The translations under genes were made by a program, and so were the position numbers. Source: Myotis daubentonii (Eukaryota; Chordata; Mammalia; Chiroptera; Vespertilionidae). Taken from it: a stretch of 64,000 nucleotides of DNA. How positions within the stretch are numbered: position 1 is the stretch's first letter; every line of letters begins with the position of its first letter. Below the pieces are notes generated by a model. That model was not told where the DNA came from, ran no database searches, and worked only from the letters and a program-made list of their open reading frames with translations. This document shows positions 58,042 to 64,000 of this stretch, piece after piece. The stretch covers positions 58,702,205 through 58,766,204 of the forward strand of contig NC_081846.1 of assembly GCF_963259705.1 (NCBI RefSeq). Direction: 5' to 3'.

Positions 58042-59300
58042 ACAGTATTTTATTTTTAAAATTACATTTTTAAATAACATTTTAAAAATCTGATGTGGAC
58101 TCAAAAGTGTTACTAATGCAGATTAAATTCTTCAATTTCATAATGACTTGATAGGCCTAATATGCAAGAGAATGCTTCCTTACACCTGCTGAGTTTAGTG
58201 AAATTAAAAATTCTTACAGCATTCATAGTTAGCTTTCCCTTTGTTTTTAAAGTCTCTATTATACTGTCAGTATTCATTGTGCTGCAAAATTGAAATGTAC
58301 TAGAAGGCTGTAGGAACCGCAAGCCTTTGAAACTCTTATATACTTTTTCTAGGACTTTATGACAGGGTCAAGTGAAGTTGGAGGCTTCAAGAGATGAATG
58401 GGGAAAAAGAAAATGTGACTCCTTTATTAAATGGGTAAAAGTGATTGATAAATAGACGGCACCAAAGAAAGACTAAAAAGCTCCTTTCTCTTCCATCTTT
58501 ACAAATACAGTAACTAAAAAAATTAGGACAGGAAACTCAGAGGTAGCAAACTTTTAAAATAAGCTGGTACATTAAAAATATCGAGCTAACTGGCTTTTAT
58601 CCAGCACTATTGAAAAACAGAAGTTTCATATGAGATTCTCTCCTTGAATACTCATTTGTTGAGAGTCGCTGAAATTGAGAAAGAAGTCTATATCTTAGTA
58701 CATAGAAAAACAGGGAACCTCTCTAAATTTCTATTGGATACACAGCCACAATTTTTAAAAGCCTGCCTTAAACCCCCATGAGAGCAATATAGTGCCATCG
58801 AGAGCAATTGATAACAGACTGAATTGAACTGTCTCCAATGATTTTGTGGGACAAACCTGACAGTACAAAGTAATGTGCATAAATCAGTACCCTTGATCAC
58901 AGTGCACGGAATTGCCTTTTAAAAAGTGACCTTATTCTACAACTCTAAGGAACATACTGAAATATCATGATAGGCTGTGTCCAAGCAGTACCTAATTTAA
59001 CTCCTTTAACCTCTTTATCAATGAGCTGGGTACAGAAGAGTAGGTGGGCTCATTTAATTGCCAAATAACACAAAATGAGAGGGGTATCATTTTTAACACC
59101 TTGAGAAAATGTCTAAACGGTGTCTAATGAGATAAAGCTTATTGGGAATACTTCCATGGCCTAAACTAGCGAAAACAACCTGCATGAGACAAAGGTATTA
59201 AAGAGGTTCAAAGAATTGTAGTTAATAAGAGTTTAATTATGATCCATCCTAAGTTTAGCAGATTTCCCTAAATCCAGCATGATCCTCTATATGAATCTTA
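58042..59300. other. repeat-poor non-coding stretch
   Basis: No gene or transposon recognised. Confidence 0.4.
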
Positions 59301-59305
59301 TATAC

Positions 59306-59432
59306 AGGGTGTTCTCCAAAAATGTATATACACTTTAACAGCTAATAGCTCAAGTCTGAAAAGGAAATGTATTTTAATAAGCACTGCCTTTAGAATTATT
59401 CATAATGTGTGTATACATTTTGGGAGGCACCC
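59306..59432. mobile_element. mariner-like MITE
   Basis: Left end cagggtgttctccaaaaatg then tatatacac; right end gtgtgtatacattttgggag then gcaccct. These are inverted repeats of about 28 bp with mismatches, flanked by TA on the left. Interior is only about 70 bp and non-coding. Confidence 0.6.
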
Positions 59433-60023
59433 TTTTATATAAGAATCGTGACACAACCCTTCTTTAAATAAATATCAGTGTAGCTAAAGAGAGATGGGGA
59501 AATAACCAGTGAGGGAAGGTTATTTAGGCTAAGTGATTTGATTCCATTTAATAAAGAATTATTGAGTATTCTTCCAAGGCCAGGCTCTTAAGGAGGACTA
59601 AAGGGAGATATAACCATGGCTTCCTATTTTAGTAATTCCTTTTCATTTGTTGTGAAGAAGTCTCTGAGAGTCAAAGAAACAATTAAGTGGCAAATCCCAG
59701 CAGTTCCTTCTGAAAACAAGGGCAGAATGTTTGGGAAACTTTTCTCCAGGTGTGGTGAGAGAAATAGCTCCCGCCGAGGCAAAAGGATTTGGAGGTTGGC
59801 AGAGAGTGTCGGTCTGGGCTGAGGGTGAAGACAGTTCTTGCCCAAGTTGAACAATTGAAAAGCATGTAGGAAGTGGGCAAGGGTAAAACTTTTATGTATC
59901 ATTACACAGAAAGTGGTTGACCAGCTGATCTCTATAATCACTTATGAGAGAAAAACAAACAAACAAAAACAAAAAACCTAGCAGGGATTTAGGTGAGAAA
60001 TAAAATACATTAAAAAGACTTGG
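59433..60023. other. non-coding sequence, nothing assigned
   Basis: Ends in an A-rich aaacaaacaaacaaa tract at 59955-59980. No gene. Confidence 0.4.
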
Positions 60024-60025
60024 TC

Positions 60026-60225
60026 TAGCCAGAATGGCTCAGTGGTTGAGTATCAACCTATAAAACAAGAGGTCAAAGTTTGATTCCTGGTCAGGGCATA
60101 GGCCTGGGTTGTGAGCTAGATCCCCAATGTGGGTCATGCAGGAGGCAGCCCATCAATAATACTCTCTCATTATTGATGTTTCTATCTCTCTCTTCCTCTT
60201 TCTTCTCTTGTAATATATATATATA
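60026..60225 (+). mobile_element. Ves SINE, tail interrupted by Helitrons
   Basis: gtctagccagaatggctcag, gtttgattcctggtcagggc, catgcaggaggcagcccatc, ctctctcattattgatgttt, then tcttgtaatatatatata. Its AT tail is the insertion point of the Helitron at 60226. The right target duplication was not found. Confidence 0.92.
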
Positions 60226-60901
60226 CTAGAGGCCCGGTGCACAAAAATTTGTGCACTCGGGGGGAAGGGGGGTCCCTCAGCCCGGCCTGTGCTCTCTTGC
60301 AGTCTGGTACCCCTTGGGAGATAATGACCTGCTGGCTTAGCCCTGCACCCGGGTGGCAGAGGGTAGGCCCAATCCCTAGGTACAGCCCCTGGTCGGGCTC
60401 AGAGCAGGGCCGATTGGGGAGTTGGGGCGCCGCCCCTGTCATGCACAGAGCAGGGCGGATCGGGAGGTTGCGATGCCACCGTCAGTCACGCTCAGGGTAG
60501 GGCTGATTGGGGGGTTGGGGCACCACCCCCTGTCACACTCAAGGCAGGGTCAATGGGCAGGTTGCGGCGCCACCCCCTGTCACTCACAGAGCAGGGCCGA
60601 TCAGGGGATTGGGGTGCCGCACCCTGTCACACACAGAGCCACAGGGCGATAAGGGAGTTGGGGAGCTCCCCCCTATCAGGCACAGGGCAGGGCTGATCAG
60701 GGGGTTGAGGCGCCTTCCCCTGTCACCAACAGAGCAGGGAGGATAGGGAGGTTATGGCCCTGCCCCCTGTCACACACAGAGTCGCAGGGCGATCAGGGGG
60801 TTAGGGCGCTGCCCCCTGTCACGCTGATCCCGGTGCCAGGAGGTCTCGCGGTTGTGTTGATCCTGGTGCTGGGAGGCATATTACCCTTTTACTATATAGG
60901 A
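60226..60901 (-). mobile_element. non-autonomous Helitron containing a 47-bp minisatellite
   Basis: Plus strand opens ctagaggcccggtgcacaaa, with hairpin gtgcacaaa/tttgtgcac, and closes ggcatattacccttttacta then tatagga (reverse complement of TCCTATATAGTAAAAGGGTA). Most of the interior is the tandem repeat at 60421-60825. Confidence 0.92.
60421..60825. repeat. 47-bp minisatellite, about 8.5 units
   Basis: Units begin gttggggcgccgccccctgt or variants, followed by cacacacagagcagggcgat and cagggg; lengths 46, 47, 47, 47, 50, 47, 46, 50 and a partial. Unit starts are about 60421, 60467, 60514, 60561, 60608, 60658, 60705, 60751 and 60801. Units have diverged from each other. Confidence 0.88.
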
Positions 60902-61455
60902 TAGAGGCCTGGTGCATGGGTGGGTGCCGGCTGGTTTGCCCTGAAGGGTGTCCTGGATCAGGGTGGGGGTCCCCACTGGGGTGCCTGGCCAGCCTGGGTG
61001 AGGGGCTGAGGGCTGTTTTCAGGCTGGCGGGTGACTGAAGCTCCCAACTGCTCCTTTTATTTTTTTTCTTATTCTGGGCCAGCTTTAGCTCTGGCTCCAG
61101 CTCTGAGGCCTCTGCTGCTGAAAGCAGGTATCTAGTTTGTTTGGGTTCTATAATCGAAACTCTGTATCAACTCCAGCTCTGAGATCCCGGCTTGCTGAAA
61201 GCAGGTTTCTGGGGTTTTGTTTAGCTTCTATATTTGTAACTATGTTTCAAACTGCAGGCTCAGAGGCCGGCAAGGCAGGCAGGGAACGTTGGTTTCCTCC
61301 ATCACTGAAGCAAGCAAGCCGCATGTTCGCTTCAAGCTGCCTGGCTGCCAGCCGCCATCTTGGCTGGCAGTTAATTTGCATATCGCCCTGATTAGCCAAT
61401 GGGAAGGGTAGGGGACCTACGCTAATTACCATGTTTCTCTTTTATTAGATAGGAG

Positions 61456-61456
<1 letters not shown>
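60902..61456 (-). mobile_element. Helitron, tandem with its neighbour, 3' end trimmed
   Basis: Opens tagaggcctggtgcatgggt: the leading C and the second half of the hairpin are missing. Closes atttgcatatcgccctgatt, agccaatggg, then ctcttttattagataggaga (reverse complement of TCTCCTATCTAATAAAAGAG). Directly abuts 60901 with no spacer. Holds one copy of the 81-bp unit seen at 14265, and two diverged copies of ctgaaagcaggt...tttctatattt-like sequence near 61115-61240. Confidence 0.86.

Positions 61457-61511
<55 letters not shown>
61457..61511. repeat. (TA)n(CA)n microsatellite
   Basis: tatatatata then about 22 ca units between two Helitrons. Confidence 0.95.
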
Positions 61512-61512
<1 letters not shown>

Positions 61513-61513
<1 letters not shown>

Positions 61514-61660
61514 TAGAGGCCCGGTGCACGAATTCATGCATGGGTGGGGTCCCTAGTCCTGGCTGGCAATCAGGGCCTATTGGGGCCGGGCCAATCGGGG
61601 CCTGCTGGCTGGGGGAGGGGGGGCGGGGGGGGAGAAACAGGGAGAGACAGGGGTCTTTAC
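61513..61660 (-). mobile_element. Helitron 3' end, 5' part not recognised
   Basis: Opens ctagaggcccggtgcacgaa then ttcatgcatgggtggggtcc, a standard 3' end and hairpin, followed by caatcggggcctgctggctg and a G-rich run. No 5' TC/TATAATAAAAG end was found before the AT/T-rich stretch at 61660-61745, so it is truncated or diverged. Confidence 0.8.
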
Positions 61661-61757
61661 CTTATCCTCTCATCTTTTCATTTACTTATTTGTTTTCTTA
61701 CTTATTTATCTCCTTTTTTTTGTCCTTATTTTTCTAATATAAGAGAATGCTCTAGAG

Positions 61758-61978
61758 CAGCGGTTCTCAACCTGTGGGTCGCGACCCCTTTGGGGGTCAA
61801 ACAACCCTTTCACAGGGTCGCCTAAGACCATCGGAAAACACATATATAATTACATATTGTTTTGTGATTAATCACTATGCTTTAATTATGTTCAATTTGT
61901 AACAATGAAATTGGAGGTCACCACAACATGAAGAACTATATTAAAGGGTCGCAGCATTAGGAAGGTTGAGAACCACTG
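61758..61978 (+). mobile_element. SPIN hAT MITE, copy 2
   Basis: Begins cagcggttctcaacctgtgg and ends ggaaggttgagaaccactg. Perfect 8-bp target duplication ctctagag at 61750-61757 and 61979-61986. Differs from the copy at 34431 by scattered substitutions and small indels; same orientation. Confidence 0.92.
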
Positions 61979-62041
61979 CTCTAGAGGTTCTTGAGAGCTG
62001 TTCAATATTGAAGCAGGTAATCCAAAACTTATCGTCTAAAG

Positions 62042-62216
62042 CAGTGGTTCTCAAACTTGGACATGCATCCAAATTACTTGAAGGGCTGCTTAAAACAGTA
62101 ACGGCTGGCCACACAGAATTTCTGATTCAGTGGGCAGACCTGAGAATTTGCCTTTCTCACAGCTTCCCAGGTCCTGCTGAAGCTGCTGATCTAGACCACA
62201 GCTTTGAGAACCATTG
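62042..62216 (+). mobile_element. MER5A hAT relic
   Basis: cagtggttctcaaacttgga, aatttctgattcagtgggca, gacctgagaatttgcctttc, cttcccaggtcctgctgaag, then ctttgagaaccattg. Clear MER5A order; no target duplication remains. Confidence 0.82.
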
Positions 62217-63194
62217 CTTTCCCCAAAGTTCAAAGGTCCCACAGTCTGAGTATTGAAACTATTAGGATAGCTACTAGTTTGAGCAACTGCAATCTTTACA
62301 TTCAATATTACTAATGTTCAGCCAATAGACCTTTCTATGACCATACCAGTTTTTTTCCAGGTGGTGTCTGTTTTCATCGTTTCCTGCTCAGGCCAAAGTA
62401 AATGTTTTAAACATCACCCCTGAACACTATCGAGGAAGTGTCCATATATTTCAAATTCTATACCTAAATTATTCTTACTGAGAATAAAATTACAAAGATT
62501 TTAGGCTTAATCTAAATATTTCATTTTATAGTTGAGTAAGAGTTGAACTTTTAATTGTAACATGTATAATTAGCAATTAATAACTGCTGTTTAAAAATAT
62601 TCAAAATGATCACAGAGTACAAATTTCATGGTGTTGTAAATCCTAATTGTTAAAAATACTGGTTGTATCTACAGTAACACTTGAATAAACAGTTCAGCCA
62701 TTATGGACACCAACAACTTTATTATTATTGTGGGCAGAAAAATGAGGGGCTCACCTTACATTTAGTATATAAATGCAAATATTAAAGATGCTCTTAAAAC
62801 ATTGTATGGTGTTACCAATAAAGGCTATAAAATCTTCTGGCTTTAATAGCCTTTGAAGTAGCATCACTTCTTTCAGCTTTGCTAAAAGCTGGAGGCAGCT
62901 GAAAAAATCTACCTGGGGGTTGGAGATTCCATTGCAACCCCATAAGTATAGATATACGTTAATTAGCACAAATAAGTTATTAGGATCTCGGCTAATTTTT
63001 AGTACATATCATTACTAGATGTGGTATTTTAAGCACATTTAAGATTTATAAAATGTTAAGATGAATTAGCGATGGTAATCAAACTGCTTAGGGAAAAGAG
63101 AAATGGCTACCCCATTTTAATTATAGGTAACCTAACTGCATCCACTTCACATTCAGAAGGAATAGAAAATTCTTACACCTACACCAACATCACA
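62217..63194. other. non-coding sequence, nothing assigned
   Basis: No gene or repeat recognised. Confidence 0.4.
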
Positions 63195-63340
63195 TTGTTG
63201 AACCAATTCACTGCTAAAGAGGAAACTGAAGCTCACAGAGATGAAGGGTCTTGCCCGAGACCATACAGCATTGGGTCAAGATGAAATTTTCCTAAAACAG
63301 GGCAGTGATATTTCCACTGCTATCCCACTGCCTCCATATT
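63195..63340 (-). mobile_element. MIR SINE relic
   Basis: aaagaggaaactgaagctca, cagagatgaagggtcttgcc, cgagaccatacagcattggg: antisense MIR core. Confidence 0.68.
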
Positions 63341-63569
63341 AAACCACCGACAAGAAGGGATTAAAAACTAGCCATCAACACTAATGTTTCTAGAGTGGGA
63401 ATTTTGTCTTTCTTAGTATTCTGACTTTTCTCCATAATTGCCTGCAGGAAGATGAAGTTCTGTTTCATTCTTCATTTGAACTCTTCATTTTGGACAAGGC
63501 TACTGTGTACAAGTCTGGGTGTTGCCAAGCAGTGCTGGCTTGTTAGTAGATTAAAAGTGAACCAATGAA

Positions 63570-63700
63570 CTTTATGCCTAACGCATGAACACAGGCAATA
63601 GGGTGGTGAAGGCCTCTGGTGGGGGGCAGGGCAGGCTGGAGGAGGTCAATGGGGAAAAAGGGGGACATATGTAATACTTTCAACAATAAAGATTTTTTTA
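63570..63700 (+). mobile_element. probable L1 3'-terminal fragment
   Basis: gggcagggcaggctggagga, ggtcaatggggaaaaagggg and acatatgtaatactttcaac + aataaag followed by an A/T tail looks like the 3' end of a retroposed element that I associate with bat L1s. Assignment is from memory and weak. Confidence 0.4.
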
Positions 63701-63715
63701 AATGGAACCAGCTAA

Positions 63716-63861
63716 CCCTGGCCAGTGGGGCTCAGTTGATTGGAGGGTCGTCCTATACATTTAAAAAAAAAAGGTGGCAAGTTCGATGCCCAGTCAGGGG
63801 CACATTCCAAGGTTGCAGGTTTGATCCCGGTCCGGTTCCAATCAATGTTTCTCTCTCCCGT

Positions 63862-63926
<65 letters not shown>

Positions 63927-63935
63927 ATCAAAAAA
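63716..63935 (+). mobile_element. Ves SINE with expanded CT tract
   Basis: ccctggccagtggggctcag, gttcgatgcccagtcagggg, ggtttgatcccggtccggtt, ccaatcaatgtttctctctc, then a CT run to about 63927 and atcaaaaaa. An A-run sits inside the head (63762-63771), and the usual caggaggcagcc block is missing. Confidence 0.88.
63865..63927. repeat. (CT)n microsatellite in the Ves tail
   Basis: Over 60 bp of nearly pure CT, grown from the pyrimidine-rich region of the Ves at 63716. Confidence 0.95.
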
Positions 63936-64000
63936 GTGACTCAGCTAATGGGCTAGTGCTTCAGCTTCACCACCCTGTAAAGCAGAGGTGTATTGCAGTT

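Noticed and set aside
60421..60825. CRISPR-like array
   Set aside because: Units are contiguous without unique spacers and lie in a eukaryotic Helitron; this is a minisatellite.

Overview
This window is nuclear DNA of a vesper bat (Vespertilionidae, Myotis-like). Three things seen directly support this: sixteen copies of the tRNA-derived Ves SINE; about sixteen short non-autonomous Helitrons of the HeliBat type (5' TC plus a TATAATAAAAG-like start, a 3' GTGCAC...GTGCAC hairpin, end GGCCTCTAG|T); and recent hAT elements, including two SPIN copies with perfect 8-bp target duplications. No other mammal group known to me carries this mix. The window looks intergenic or deep-intronic. I found no intact protein-coding gene, no convincing exon and no RNA gene. 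The open reading frames present are short and lie in transposons, simple repeats or non-coding sequence.

Layout. 1-4160: unassigned sequence, then an old L1 on the minus strand. 4682-13000: eight Ves copies in AT-rich sequence; the one at 7316-8127 is split by a complete Helitron (7474-8091). 13094-15989: Helitron-rich block: one at 13094-13542, a composite at 13805-14919 with three 5'-type ends but one 3' end, and a plus-strand one at 15559-15989. The last carries a 44-bp segment also present 1,030 bp downstream (16661-16704). 16000-23200: mostly unassigned, with a possible conserved non-coding element near 18450-18700. 23830-25809: a Helitron beside a plus-strand L1 ORF2/3' fragment capped by a Ves. 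26446-28842: a palindromic hAT MITE, a Ves, an L1 3' end split by a 213-bp Helitron, then a processed pseudogene of the KDEL receptor (best match KDELR3), the only recognisable protein-coding relic. 29422-32346: an AT microsatellite followed by seven Helitrons in 2.8 kb, several joined head to tail. 34230-36685: an old MER20 split by SPIN, an ERV1-type solo LTR and a Ves. 36700-60000: low repeat density, with old MIR, L2 and MER5 relics, one isolated Helitron, an OposCharlie-like hAT with an internal hairpin, and several AT-rich stretches resembling developmental enhancers (best: 57390-57800). 60026-61978: a Ves whose tail holds three more Helitrons, one containing a 47-bp minisatellite, then the second SPIN. 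62042-64000: MER5A, unassigned sequence, a MIR relic and a final Ves with a long CT tract.

Nothing here works together as a pathway. The main interest is the nested record of transposition: old MIR/L2/MER layers, then L1 and Ves, then Helitrons and SPIN inserted into them. Boundaries given to the base rest on visible terminal motifs or target-site duplications; others are approximate. Family names come from recognition by eye, not from a database search.
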